Below the pieces are notes generated by a model. The model saw only the letters and a list, made by a program, of their open reading frames with translations, had not been told where the DNA came from and searched no databases. The translations under genes were made by a program, and so were the position numbers. Of a DNA stretch of 64,000 bases, positions 43,780-53,096 are shown in pieces. Numbering within the stretch: position 1 is the first letter of the stretch; every line of letters begins with the position of its first letter. Source of the stretch: Marinomonas colpomeniae. Its GTDB lineage: Bacteria > Pseudomonadota > Gammaproteobacteria > Pseudomonadales > Marinomonadaceae. The stretch is taken from NCBI RefSeq assembly GCF_014803385.1, contig NZ_JACYFC010000001.1, positions 206,136-270,135 on the forward strand, read 5' to 3'.

Positions 43780-46700
43780 TCAGAGAACATTATACTGCTT
43801 CCTTAAGTCTAATGTATGCGGATATTCATTTAATGGCTCTTCTGCTGGTGGCGACATAGGGTGAGACTCTTTTTCATTTTGGTAAAAAGGAGTCAATACA
43901 CTGAATGCGGATGCAGATGATAAAGGCCCTTGGGTAAAACCATGATCCCAAAAACGGTTTACACGACGAGCTTCTGCTTCGTTACTGTTAACCGGCACAT
44001 TGTCATAGGTTCGACCGCCAGGGTGCGTTACATGATAAGTGCAGCCGCCCACAGATAGCCCATTCCAAGAGTCAATTAGGTCAAACACTAATGGCGCATC
44101 TATACCTAAGGTTGGATGCAAAGCAGATGGTGGTGCCCATGCTTTGTAGCGAACAGCACCAACATATTCGCCTTTACGGCCTGTTGAACGAATTGGTACT
44201 CTGCGGCCATTACAGCTTAGTACATAACGGCCATCGGTTAAGCCAGATAATTTAACTTGCAGGCGTTCAACGGATGAGTCTACATAACGAGCTGTGCCTG
44301 AACCTGTAATTTCTTCACCAAGAACATGCCAAGGCTCAATTGCCCAGCGTAATTCAATTTCCATATCATCAATTTTTTTACGACCGTAATGAGGGAAGCG
44401 GAACTCCTCAAAAGGTGCGAGCCATTCAAGTTTGAATGGGAAGCCGTGACGTTGTAAATCTTCGACGACTTCTTTTATGTCTTGCCAGACAAAGTGCGGC
44501 AACATGAACTTATCATGTAGGCTGGTTCCCCAGCGAACCAATGGTTGTTTGTATGGTTCTTTCCAAAAACGAGCGACCAAACAACGTAGTAATAGCATTT
44601 GTACCAATGACATATGGGGATGTGGTGGCATTTCAAAACCACGGAACTCTAATAATCCCTGACGCCCACTAGCACTACCTGCGGCATAAAGTTTATCGAT
44701 GCAGAATTCCGAGCGATGTGTGTTACCGGTAATGTCGACCAATAGATTACGCATTAAGCGGTCGACTAACCAAGGCTCTTCAACAAAACCTTCAGGCATG
44801 TTTTGGAAAGCAATTTCCATTTCATACAGGGCTTCATCTCGACCTTCATCTGGTCGTGGTGCTTGGCTGGTTGGGCCAATAAACATACCTGAAAATAAAT
44901 AAGACAATCCCGGGTGATGCTGCCAAAAAGTAACCAGACTTTGCAGTAATTCTGGACGGCGTAATAGTGGGCTGTCAGCAGGTGTTTTACCACCAAGGGT
45001 CACGTGATTGCCACCACCAGTTCCTGTATGGCGACCATCAAGCATGAACTTTTCTGCGCCAAGACGAGATAAGTAGGCTTGGTGATAAAGCGTTTCTGTA
45101 TTATGAACCAGTTCTTTCCAGCTTGATGCTGGATGAATGTTTACTTCAATCACACCCGGATCTGGTGTGATTAAGAACTTCTGTAAACGTGGATCTTTTG
45201 GTGGTTCATAGCCTTCAATAACAATCGGTAGATCTAAGCTTTTGGCAACCTGCTCCATGTGCTCTAACAGGGAAACAAAATGCTCAAGATGCGTCATTGG
45301 TGGCATGAAAACATGCAAACGACCATCGCGAGGTTCAATACACAAAGATGTTCGAATAATATTTTTTAGCGTTTTCTCAGGAGCTAATACAGGCTCTGTC
45401 TTTTTTGTGGCTGTTTGTTTAACTGTGCTGGCCAAAGACCCTAAACTGGCATTGCTTGTTTTATTCGCTAAAGGTTGGCGAGGATCAAACGGATCTCGTT
45501 CAGGAATACGATCCTCTTCTGCCTCTGCTGGCAAAGAATTTAATGGCAGACGATAGCCCATAGGGCTGTCGCCTGGAATTAAGGTAATCACGTCACTGCG
45601 CATAGGCCAAAGTGAGCTATTCCAAGTGCTGTTGTCGACATTAAATTCTAATGGCAAGACATAACCCGTTGTCGTGCTTAGCCCGCGATTAAGTAATTTT
45701 GCAAGACGACGTCGTTCTAAATCATCTTTCAAATCAGCTTTGGTTGGATCTACATCCGCCGGTAGTGACTGTTCTAACCATAAATAATGTAGGGTGTCTT
45801 CATAAGTGCTCTGAAGATACTTTTTGTCTAAGTTAAGGCGTTCACATAACAACGCCCCAAATTCAGCGGCATTTTCAATAGTATGTTTGTAGTTTTTATC
45901 AACACGCGCTAAGTATTTAGGGTCATCCCACAAGGCTTCTCCATCAGTACGCCAGAAACAACCTAATGCCCAACGAGGTACTTCTTCGCCTGGGTACCAT
46001 TTACCTTGGCCATAATGAAGTAGTCCATTGGCGCCAAATTCTTGTTTCATTTTTAATAACAAGTCTTTTGCTAACTTAAGCTTTTCGGCTCCAAGTGCGC
46101 CAGTATTCCATTGTTCGGAATCCATATCATCAATGGAGACAAAAGTAGGTTCCCCACCCATTGTTAAACGGACATCACCTTCTTCGAGTTGTTTGTCTAC
46201 AGCAAAACCAAGCGCTTTGATTGTTTCCCACTCGCCTTCTGCGTAGGGCTTAGTAACGCGTGGGTCTTCGTGAATACGAGTTACTATATTTGTGTAACTA
46301 AACTCGCATTCGCACTCATCGATTAAACCTGTAATTGGTGCAGCAGAAGCTGGCTCAGGTGTACAGGCAAGAGGAATATGGCCTTCACCTGCAAATAAAC
46401 CAGACGTAGGGTCTAACCCTACCCAACCAGCTCCCGGTAAAAACACTTCACACCAAGCGTGTAAGTCAGTGAAGTCTTCCTCAGGGCCAGAAGGACCATC
46501 GAGCGCTTTTACATCTGATGTTAATTGAACTAGATAACCGGATGCAAAACGAGCTGCAAGGCCAAGGCTGCGGAAAATTTGTACTAACAACCATGACGTA
46601 TCACGACATGAGCCTTTTTTAAGTGTCAGCGTCTCTTCGCAGGTTTGTACACCTGGCTCTAGTCGAATACCGTAACCAATGTCTCCTGCAAGGCGGCTAT

Positions 46701-47145
46701 TAATAGCGACAAGAAAGTCATTCGTTGGTGTGCTTTTACGGTCAACAGTAGATAGCCATTTATCTAATAAAGGACAGGACTCAGTGACTTTTAAATAAGG
46801 GTCAAGTTCTTCTTTAAGTGCTTTGTCATAGGCAAAGGGAAACTCTTCTGCATAGCTTTCGACAAAAAAATCAAATGGATTCAGTACTGTCATATCCGCA
46901 ATGACTTCTACCATAAACTCTAATTTTTTGGTTTTTTCTGGAAAGACTAAACGTGTCTGAAAGTTACCAAATGGATCTTGTTGAACATTAATGAAGTGCT
47001 TTTCCGGCAAGACAGTTAATGAGTAGTCATGGATTTTGGTACGAGAATGTGCCGCAGGTTGTAGCCTTAAAACGTGCGGTGCTACGTTTACAAAGCGGTC
47101 GAACTCGTAGGTTGTTTTGTGCTGTATTGCGACTCTAATAGTCAT
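43780..47145 (-). CDS. Transglutaminase-like protein with DUF2126 C-terminal region
   Basis: This 1121-residue protein starts with a transglutaminase-like domain carrying Cys180 (KKGSCRDTSWLL), His229 (DLHAWCEVF) and Asp245 (GWVGLDPTSG). From about residue 290 the long DUF2126 region follows, with VRLTMGGEPTFVSIDDMDSE, HYGQGKWYPGEEVPRWALGC, MLDGRHTGTGGGNHVTLGGK and RNLLVDITGNTHRSEFCIDK. The second half resembles glutamine-synthetase/ATP-grasp-like amidoligases, a published prediction I recall but cannot check. It overlaps the alpha-E gene by 4 nt. The frame is intact. Confidence 0.88.
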   Translation of the reverse strand: MTIRVAIQHKTTYEFDRFVNVAPHVLRLQPAAHSRTKIHDYSLTVLPEKHFINVQQDPFGNFQTRLVFPEKTKKLEFMVEVIADMTVLNPFDFFVESYAEEFPFAYDKALKEELDPYLKVTESCPLLDKWLSTVDRKSTPTNDFLVAINSRLAGDIGYGIRLEPGVQTCEETLTLKKGSCRDTSWLLVQIFRSLGLAARFASGYLVQLTSDVKALDGPSGPEEDFTDLHAWCEVFLPGAGWVGLDPTSGLFAGEGHIPLACTPEPASAAPITGLIDECECEFSYTNIVTRIHEDPRVTKPYAEGEWETIKALGFAVDKQLEEGDVRLTMGGEPTFVSIDDMDSEQWNTGALGAEKLKLAKDLLLKMKQEFGANGLLHYGQGKWYPGEEVPRWALGCFWRTDGEALWDDPKYLARVDKNYKHTIENAAEFGALLCERLNLDKKYLQSTYEDTLHYLWLEQSLPADVDPTKADLKDDLERRRLAKLLNRGLSTTTGYVLPLEFNVDNSTWNSSLWPMRSDVITLIPGDSPMGYRLPLNSLPAEAEEDRIPERDPFDPRQPLANKTSNASLGSLASTVKQTATKKTEPVLAPEKTLKNIIRTSLCIEPRDGRLHVFMPPMTHLEHFVSLLEHMEQVAKSLDLPIVIEGYEPPKDPRLQKFLITPDPGVIEVNIHPASSWKELVHNTETLYHQAYLSRLGAEKFMLDGRHTGTGGGNHVTLGGKTPADSPLLRRPELLQSLVTFWQHHPGLSYLFSGMFIGPTSQAPRPDEGRDEALYEMEIAFQNMPEGFVEEPWLVDRLMRNLLVDITGNTHRSEFCIDKLYAAGSASGRQGLLEFRGFEMPPHPHMSLVQMLLLRCLVARFWKEPYKQPLVRWGTSLHDKFMLPHFVWQDIKEVVEDLQRHGFPFKLEWLAPFEEFRFPHYGRKKIDDMEIELRWAIEPWHVLGEEITGSGTARYVDSSVERLQVKLSGLTDGRYVLSCNGRRVPIRSTGRKGEYVGAVRYKAWAPPSALHPTLGIDAPLVFDLIDSWNGLSVGGCTYHVTHPGGRTYDNVPVNSNEAEARRVNRFWDHGFTQGPLSSASAFSVLTPFYQNEKESHPMSPPAEEPLNEYPHTLDLRKQYNVL

Positions 47146-48086
47146 GCAGCGTCTCCTTGCCTAAATTGAAACCAGTTTTCGGTGATTTTATGGTTGATTT
47201 CGATAATGGCAATTTGTAGTTCGTTAAGGTGATTGTGGAAGTCTTCGTTTAAATCTTCAGAACTTGAAAGAGGGTATTTAAACTCAAAAATTTTATTGGC
47301 TTGGGTAACTATAAGGCCAGAACGTGGCAGTTTTTGCGCTGCTTCACTGATTTGGCCAAAACAATAATCTAAGCTTCTTGGGAAACAAGGGTCGTTCATT
47401 AAAAATGTCGTGGCCTTGGCACCATTGATCGACGTTCTTACCGTGCGGCGGTAATCTAAATAAGCGCTTTGAGATTTAAGTACTTTTGACCAAGTGACTT
47501 GTCCAAGTTGAATTCTAGCTTCTGGTTCTGACTGCAGCATTAAGGATACTGCCGCGTCTAGAATACGAGTTCCCATGTCAGCACGTTCAAGATATCGTCC
47601 CATAATCAAGAAATGCCAGCCAGAATCACGACTCATAGCACCTGCAAAGAGCCCAATTATTTTTTGGCAACCTTCAATAATGGTATTTAAGAAAAGGTGC
47701 CGCTCAGAGCGATTAATGCCTTGCTTAATGTTTTTCTGTGCATATAAGTCCAACTCATTCACCAGTTCCCATGTTTCTTTTGGAACCACGTCACGAGTTG
47801 TACGAATGTTTTCTCGTACCATTTTTAATGATGATAAAATGGAGCTTGAATTTGTGTCGTCAGCTAAAAGAAATTTTACGACATTGCGTTCGTCTTTTAC
47901 TTTATAGCGTTGTTCGAAAGCTTCTTCACCACTGAGTATTTCAATTAGGTTGTACCAAGATACTTCGATTTCATTAGGGAGATCGAATAACAAATCATCG
48001 TATACACTAACCAAACGAGCGGTGTTCTCAACGCGCTCTAAATATCGAGCGCTCCAATATAGACGTTCTGCGACTCTAGATAACAT
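47142..48086 (-). CDS. Alpha-E domain protein
   Basis: A 314-residue all-helical protein opening MLSRVAERLYWSARYLERVE, the family hallmark, with RDSGWHFLIMGRYLERADMG in the middle. No catalytic residues are known for this domain. It is almost always encoded beside circularly permuted ATP-grasp genes, and here the ATP-grasp gene ends 2 nt before it starts. It presumably forms a complex with that enzyme; this is inferred from gene order and from the fused version at 41171. Confidence 0.88.
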   Translation of the reverse strand: MLSRVAERLYWSARYLERVENTARLVSVYDDLLFDLPNEIEVSWYNLIEILSGEEAFEQRYKVKDERNVVKFLLADDTNSSSILSSLKMVRENIRTTRDVVPKETWELVNELDLYAQKNIKQGINRSERHLFLNTIIEGCQKIIGLFAGAMSRDSGWHFLIMGRYLERADMGTRILDAAVSLMLQSEPEARIQLGQVTWSKVLKSQSAYLDYRRTVRTSINGAKATTFLMNDPCFPRSLDYCFGQISEAAQKLPRSGLIVTQANKIFEFKYPLSSSEDLNEDFHNHLNELQIAIIEINHKITENWFQFRQGDAA

Positions 48087-48088
48087 GA

Positions 48089-49543
48089 TTATTGCCCCTT
48101 TGTATCAACGATCCAAGTATCTTTACTACCACCACCTTGTGACGAATTAACGACCAAGGAACCTTTTTTCATTGCTACTCGAGTTAGGCCACCAGTGGTG
48201 ACATAGGTATCTTTTGCTTGGAGTATGAAAGGACGAAGATCTAAATGGCGAGGTTCTAACGTGCCTTTTGAGATCAAGGTTGGTGCTGTCGATAACTTTA
48301 AGGTCGGTTGAGCGATATAGTTACGAGGATGTTTGGTGATCAATTCAGCAAATAAAGCTTGTTCTTTTTTCGTAGAATGCGGTCCAACCAGCATACCATA
48401 ACCACCAGACTCATTGGCAGGTTTAACAACCAGTTTATCTAAGTTATCTAATACATACGCACGTTGTTCTGGGTCATCACATAGGAAGGTTTCTACGTTT
48501 TTAAGAATAGGTTCTTCGTTTAAAAAATAGCGAATAATTTCTGGAACATAGGCATAAACTACTTTGTCATCGGCAACGCCTGCACCTGGCGCATTTGCCA
48601 GAGCTACATTACCGTTACGCCATGCGCGCATTAAACCAGCGACACCAAGAACCGATTCTGCATCAAATGCTTCAGGGTCAATAAAAAGGTCATCAATGCG
48701 ACGATAAATAACATCCACACGCTCTGGTCCATCAATGGTTTTCATGTAGACACAGTCGTCGGTATCAACATATAAGTCGCTACCCTCTACTAGCTCAGTG
48801 CCCATTTGCTGCGCTAGGAAGGCATGTTCGAAATACGCTGAGTTATAAATACCAGGTGTTAAGACTACTATTTCAGGGTTCTCTATGTCTCTAGGGGAGA
48901 GCGCGGCCAAGGTATCAAATAATTGAGATGTATAATTATTGATAGGTAATATTGATTCGTTTTCAAATAGCTCAGGTAAAACACGCTTTGTAATGGCACG
49001 GTTTTCTAGCATATAAGAAACGCCAGATGGTACGCGTAAATTGTCTTCTAAAACAAAAAAATCACCATTTTCGTCACGTACTAAATCAGTGCCGCAGATA
49101 TGTGCCCAGACGCCGTATGCTGGAGTGATACCGACACATTCTGGTCTAAAGTTTTTGGATTCTTTAATAATGTGTTCAGGAATAATGCCGTCTTTAATGA
49201 CGTTTTGATCGTGGTAAAGGTCGTTGATGAATAGGTTGAGTGCTTTTAGGCGTTGCTTTAAACCCGCTTCAGCGATTTTCCAGTCTGATGCTTCTATAGT
49301 GCGAGGGACAATATCAAAGGGCCAAGCTCTGTCTATATTGCCTTCTTCCGTATAAACGGTAAAGCTAATACCCATTTCTTGTATGGTTGCTTCTGCCGTT
49401 GTACGGCGCTTTTCTAACTCGTCTTCTGATAGGCTATCTAAGTAACCTAGTAATTGTTTTGCAGGTGCTCTAAAGCCACCTTTTTCATCTATTAGTTCAT
49501 CAAAAAAATCAGATGAATTGTATTGGTTTGTTAGCGTTTCCAT
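48089..49543 (-). CDS. Circularly permuted type 2 ATP-grasp protein
   Basis: A 484-residue cytoplasmic enzyme candidate. The family segments are YHDQNVIKDGIIPEHIIKES, RVPSGVSYMLENRAITKRVL, VLTPGIYNSAYFEHAFLAQQ, DLYVDTDDCVYMKTIDGPER and VKPANESGGYGMLVGPHS, the last being the ATP-binding loop. It ends with GGGSKDTWIVDT. ATP-grasp enzymes couple ATP hydrolysis to carboxylate-amine ligation, so this is a predicted peptide or amide ligase of unknown substrate. It is the first gene of the five-gene operon, preceded by a 332-bp leader region. Confidence 0.9.
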   Translation of the reverse strand: METLTNQYNSSDFFDELIDEKGGFRAPAKQLLGYLDSLSEDELEKRRTTAEATIQEMGISFTVYTEEGNIDRAWPFDIVPRTIEASDWKIAEAGLKQRLKALNLFINDLYHDQNVIKDGIIPEHIIKESKNFRPECVGITPAYGVWAHICGTDLVRDENGDFFVLEDNLRVPSGVSYMLENRAITKRVLPELFENESILPINNYTSQLFDTLAALSPRDIENPEIVVLTPGIYNSAYFEHAFLAQQMGTELVEGSDLYVDTDDCVYMKTIDGPERVDVIYRRIDDLFIDPEAFDAESVLGVAGLMRAWRNGNVALANAPGAGVADDKVVYAYVPEIIRYFLNEEPILKNVETFLCDDPEQRAYVLDNLDKLVVKPANESGGYGMLVGPHSTKKEQALFAELITKHPRNYIAQPTLKLSTAPTLISKGTLEPRHLDLRPFILQAKDTYVTTGGLTRVAMKKGSLVVNSSQGGGSKDTWIVDTKGQ

Positions 49544-49875
49544 GTATACCTCGTTCTCTTTGTTAAACCGGAGACGGGTGCTTTAAATTCGCACATTTCT
49601 GTGTTTTTTGTGCATCCGCTCCGCATCGGGGAGACTTCTATGCTTTACAAGGTTAGACCAAGCATGGTCGTTGTATTGTTTTTCAACTCTGTTGGTCAAT
49701 AGTTACAGTGCACTATTGCAGATAGGTAAAGCAAGTATCGAGCCATAGTATTTTGATATATAGCGGCTATCTTTAATTATTAATGGGGTGATTCAGGTCT
49801 GTTTTATTCGGCGAGGAATCCGTTACTATATTGCTTTTGCTTTCTTATAATCCGTATGAATAAAAGGAATAGTGC
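49544..49875. other. 332-bp intergenic region upstream of the ATP-grasp operon
   Basis: Divergent promoters for the ATP-grasp operon (leftward) and the FAD monooxygenase (rightward) must lie here. The half next to the operon is GC-richer than its surroundings and contains GTCTCC / GGAGAC-type repeated short elements (GGAGAC at 49569-49574 and 49630-49635), suggesting leader structure. No known riboswitch was recognised. Confidence 0.45.
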
Positions 49876-51069
49876 GTGACTCAAGTGAACCAAGTAATTA
49901 TCGCAGGCGCAGGCCTTGGTGGATTAAGTACTGCCTTGGCGCTGGCTCAACTTGGTGTGCATGTTGTAGTTTGTGAGCAAGCAGAATCCTTTGGTGAAGT
50001 TGGCGCTGGTTTGCAAATGAGCCCTAATGCGATGAAGGTATTACATGAATTAGGTTTGCAAGAAGAATTGAGGCACTTTGCTTTTGTTCCTCAATACGCT
50101 GCTATGCGTGACTATAAAACAGGCGATTATTATCTAAAATCTCCATTGGCAGAGACTGCTGTGTCTCAATATGGTGCGCCTTATTGGCATTTGCATCGTG
50201 TTGATTTGCATAAAGTCTTGGTTCTAGGGTGTCAAAACGCTGGAGTTGAGCTTGTATTAAATGCGAAAGTTACTCACTACGATGAAACCATTAAGCAGAA
50301 TCAAGTTGGTGTATTTTTAAAGGATGGTCGTGAGTTCTTTGCTGATTTATTAGTTGGAGCAGATGGAATTCGTTCTCTTATTCGGGAGCAAATGTTTGGT
50401 CCTGAAACTCCAACTTTTATGGGGCAAGTGGCTTGGCGAGGTATTATTCCTGTCAGCGAACTATCGGTTGATATAAAACCTGACGCTTGTGTTTGGGTTG
50501 GACCAAATCGCCATTTTGTGACTTATTACTTGCGCGGTGGTGATTATGTGAACTTTGTTGCGGTAGAAGAGCGTAACGATTGGAGATCTGAGTCATGGCG
50601 TGAAGAAGGTAATATTGAAGAATTGAAACGTACCTTTGCTGATTGGCACCCAGAAGTGAGCGAGTTACTTAACTCAGCCAAAAGTACTTTTTTATGGGCA
50701 TTAAATGGCCGTGATGAATTACCTGCTTGGCATCAAGGTCGCGTCGTTTTATTAGGTGATGCTTGCCATCCTATGTTGCCTTTTATGGCGCAAGGAGCAG
50801 CTATGGCAATAGAAGATGCTTATGTATTGTCTAAGTACATAACGCAACGACCATTAAGCGACGCGTTAATAAAGTATGAAGAAGTGCGTAAGCCCCGTGC
50901 GACTCGTATTCAAAAAATGTCGAAAGCTAATGCCGGCCTGTATCATATGCATGGCGGTGTGCTAGGTAAAATGAAGCTCAAAGCATTGCAAGCCGCATCT
51001 CGGTTTGCTCCTGATATTATCCAATCTAAGTTGGATTCAGTGTATGGGCACGATGTGACCAAGTCATAG
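49876..51069 (+). CDS. FAD-dependent aromatic-ring monooxygenase-like protein
   Basis: A 397-residue group A flavoprotein. The FAD dinucleotide motif GAGLGGLSTA is at residues 11-20, the DG motif in LLVGADGIRSLIREQMFG, and the second FAD motif in LGDACHPMLPFMAQGAAMAI near residue 293. The closest type is salicylate or 3-hydroxybenzoate 6-hydroxylase. The start is GTG at 49876 with AAAAGGAA upstream. No ring-cleavage genes are nearby, so the substrate is open. It has no operon partner. Confidence 0.87.
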   Translation: MTQVNQVIIAGAGLGGLSTALALAQLGVHVVVCEQAESFGEVGAGLQMSPNAMKVLHELGLQEELRHFAFVPQYAAMRDYKTGDYYLKSPLAETAVSQYGAPYWHLHRVDLHKVLVLGCQNAGVELVLNAKVTHYDETIKQNQVGVFLKDGREFFADLLVGADGIRSLIREQMFGPETPTFMGQVAWRGIIPVSELSVDIKPDACVWVGPNRHFVTYYLRGGDYVNFVAVEERNDWRSESWREEGNIEELKRTFADWHPEVSELLNSAKSTFLWALNGRDELPAWHQGRVVLLGDACHPMLPFMAQGAAMAIEDAYVLSKYITQRPLSDALIKYEEVRKPRATRIQKMSKANAGLYHMHGGVLGKMKLKALQAASRFAPDIIQSKLDSVYGHDVTKS

Positions 51070-51203
51070 GTTGGTTCTTATTGCTTTCTAGTCTATTTTT
51101 TATTTTTGTTGTTTGTTTTAGTTATATTAAAATTGATGATCCTCATGATGATTAATTATTAGTATCTGAATGAACATTTCATTATTATCCCGCCCTCATT
51201 CTA

Positions 51204-51236
51204 AAATGCAGCGTCACAAGTGCTGCAGTTTTCTTT
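51204..51236 (+). terminator. Terminator-like hairpin before the NhaC-family gene
   Basis: TGCAGC (51207-51212) and GCTGCA (51222-51227) with a 9-nt loop are flanked by AAAA and followed by GTTTTCTTTT. It could end the monooxygenase transcript or attenuate the antiporter gene 27 nt further on. Confidence 0.6.
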
Positions 51237-51263
51237 TAATATAATCTGGAAACCTCAGACGTT

Positions 51264-52577
51264 ATGACTTCTCGATCTTCTTTGGCGCTTTTGCCGTTAT
51301 TACTTTTTCTTGTACTTTTTGTAGGTAGTGGTCTTTGGTATCAATCTGAAGGTGTTGATTTTGCTTTCTATCAAATTTCTGCGCCTGTCGCTATTTTGCC
51401 AGCGATCTCTTTGGCAATTTTATTGGGGAAAGGAAGCTTTAATCAGCGCGTTGACACTTTTATTAATGGGGTTGGCGATAACACTATTATTACCATGATT
51501 CTGATTTACTTATTGGCAGGAGCGTTTGCTAGTGTAGCTAAAAGTATTGGCGGCGTAGATGCGACAGTTAATTTTGGTTTAAGCGTAGTGCCTGCCTCTT
51601 TGTTATTACCTGGCCTGTTTATTATTACGGCTTTTGTTGCGACCTCAATGGGTACTTCCATGGGGACAATCGCTGCGATTGCACCTATTGCAATTGGCGT
51701 TGCAGAAGCTGCAGATTTACCTTTACTGTTGACAGTAGGTACCATTATTGGTGGAGCAATGTTTGGCGATAACTTGTCTATTATTTCAGATACGACAATA
51801 GCGGCCACGCGTACTCAAGGTTGTGAAATGCGAGATAAGTTCCGTATGAATTTCAAGATTGCTTTACCTGCGGCTTTAATTACTCTCGTGTGGTTATTCT
51901 TTCAAAGCTCAAGTGCTCAAATTAGTGATATCCAAGAGTATGAATTAATTCGTGTTTTACCTTATGTCGCGGTATTAGGTTTGGCGATTGCAGGAGTAAA
52001 TGTGATTTTAGTTCTGTTTAGCGGCATAGTATTGGCAGGTGTCATTGGCTTGTTTATGCAAGTCGATTACACCTTAGCTTCTTGGTCTTCTGATATATAT
52101 TCGGGCTACACCAGTATGCAAGAAATTCTGATACTGTCTTTGTTAATTGGTGGTCTTGCTGCTCTTATGAAGTCTCAAGGTGGTTTGGCTTGGTTGGTTG
52201 GTGCAATTGAACGAATTAGCATCGCTCTAGGGGCTAAAGCTGGTTCTACACGGGCAGGTGAGTTGAGTATTGGTGCTTCCGTGGCGTTAACTAATTTATG
52301 TACTGCGAATAATACTGTGTCTATTTTGATTAATGGTTCTGTCGCGAAAGATATTGCAGAACGATATAAGGTTGATCCCAAGCGCAGTGCCAGTCTATTA
52401 GATATTTTCTCATGCGTAGTGCAAGGCGTATTGCCTTATGGCGCTCAGATACTGTTGGCTTCATCGTTAGCAGAAGTATCGCCACTTGCTTTGGTTGGTT
52501 ATGTTCAATACAGCTGGTTGCTAGGTCTCGCCGCTTTATTTTCTATAATATTTTCTTGGCCTAAAACTGCGGAATAA
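51264..52577 (+). CDS. Na+/H+ antiporter NhaC-family membrane protein
   Basis: A 437-residue membrane protein with about ten to twelve hydrophobic helices. FVATSMGTSMGTIAAIAPIA, GGAMFGDNLSIISDTTIAAT and LCTANNTVSILINGSVAKDI are the two inverted discontinuous-helix regions of the NhaC/ArsB-like ion transporter superfamily. The first helix (LLPLLLFLVLFVGSG) begins at residue 9. It probably exchanges Na+ or an amino acid for H+, fitting a marine organism. It is a single gene. Confidence 0.86.
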   Translation: MTSRSSLALLPLLLFLVLFVGSGLWYQSEGVDFAFYQISAPVAILPAISLAILLGKGSFNQRVDTFINGVGDNTIITMILIYLLAGAFASVAKSIGGVDATVNFGLSVVPASLLLPGLFIITAFVATSMGTSMGTIAAIAPIAIGVAEAADLPLLLTVGTIIGGAMFGDNLSIISDTTIAATRTQGCEMRDKFRMNFKIALPAALITLVWLFFQSSSAQISDIQEYELIRVLPYVAVLGLAIAGVNVILVLFSGIVLAGVIGLFMQVDYTLASWSSDIYSGYTSMQEILILSLLIGGLAALMKSQGGLAWLVGAIERISIALGAKAGSTRAGELSIGASVALTNLCTANNTVSILINGSVAKDIAERYKVDPKRSASLLDIFSCVVQGVLPYGAQILLASSLAEVSPLALVGYVQYSWLLGLAALFSIIFSWPKTAE

Positions 52578-53096
52578 AAACAGTGTGTTCATACCGTTTT
52601 TAATATGTAAATAAAGCTCATGCTTTTTTATATTTAATACTTTGAGTACCAAAAATACTTTGTAGTGAGAATATAAATTATCATGAGTTTTTTGTTCTAT
52701 ATTTTTTCTATTTCATCCTATTACTTTCTCTTTTTTCCTGCTTGTTGTTTCAACTTCTTGGTACACTGCCGGAATTTTACTGAACAGTTTTTTGTACTTC
52801 ACACCTAAGGAAATATTTTGAAGAAGACAGCAGGTTTTAAGGCTGAATTGATTTTGGTTATGGCTGGGGGGCTATTTTTTGATTTTTTTTGCGATGCTAG
52901 TGAGTCATTGGTCTTAAATACGATTAATGTTTAAACCTAATTAAATGGCATCAATAATGCTTAATAAATACTAAAGGTTGATTGAGGTTTTAGTAGCTTC
53001 TCATTTATTTACACCTTTGGCGCTGTATTGATCCTATTACTATCGATTATAGTGATTTGTAATGACTGTCTTATTATTGAAAAGGAAATCTGCTAA
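52578..53096. other. 519-bp AT-rich intergenic region before the RND efflux operon
   Basis: No confident gene. A 38-codon TTG-initiated frame at 52818-52934 (LKKTAGFKAELILVMAGG...) follows TAAGGAAAT, so it could be a small leader peptide, but it has no recognised relative. The efflux operon promoter should lie in this region; no regulator gene is adjacent. Confidence 0.45.

Noticed and set aside
52818-52934. 38-codon TTG-initiated frame upstream of the RND operon
   Set aside because: Good ribosome-binding sequence but no recognisable product; kept only as a note, since short frames arise by chance in AT-rich DNA.
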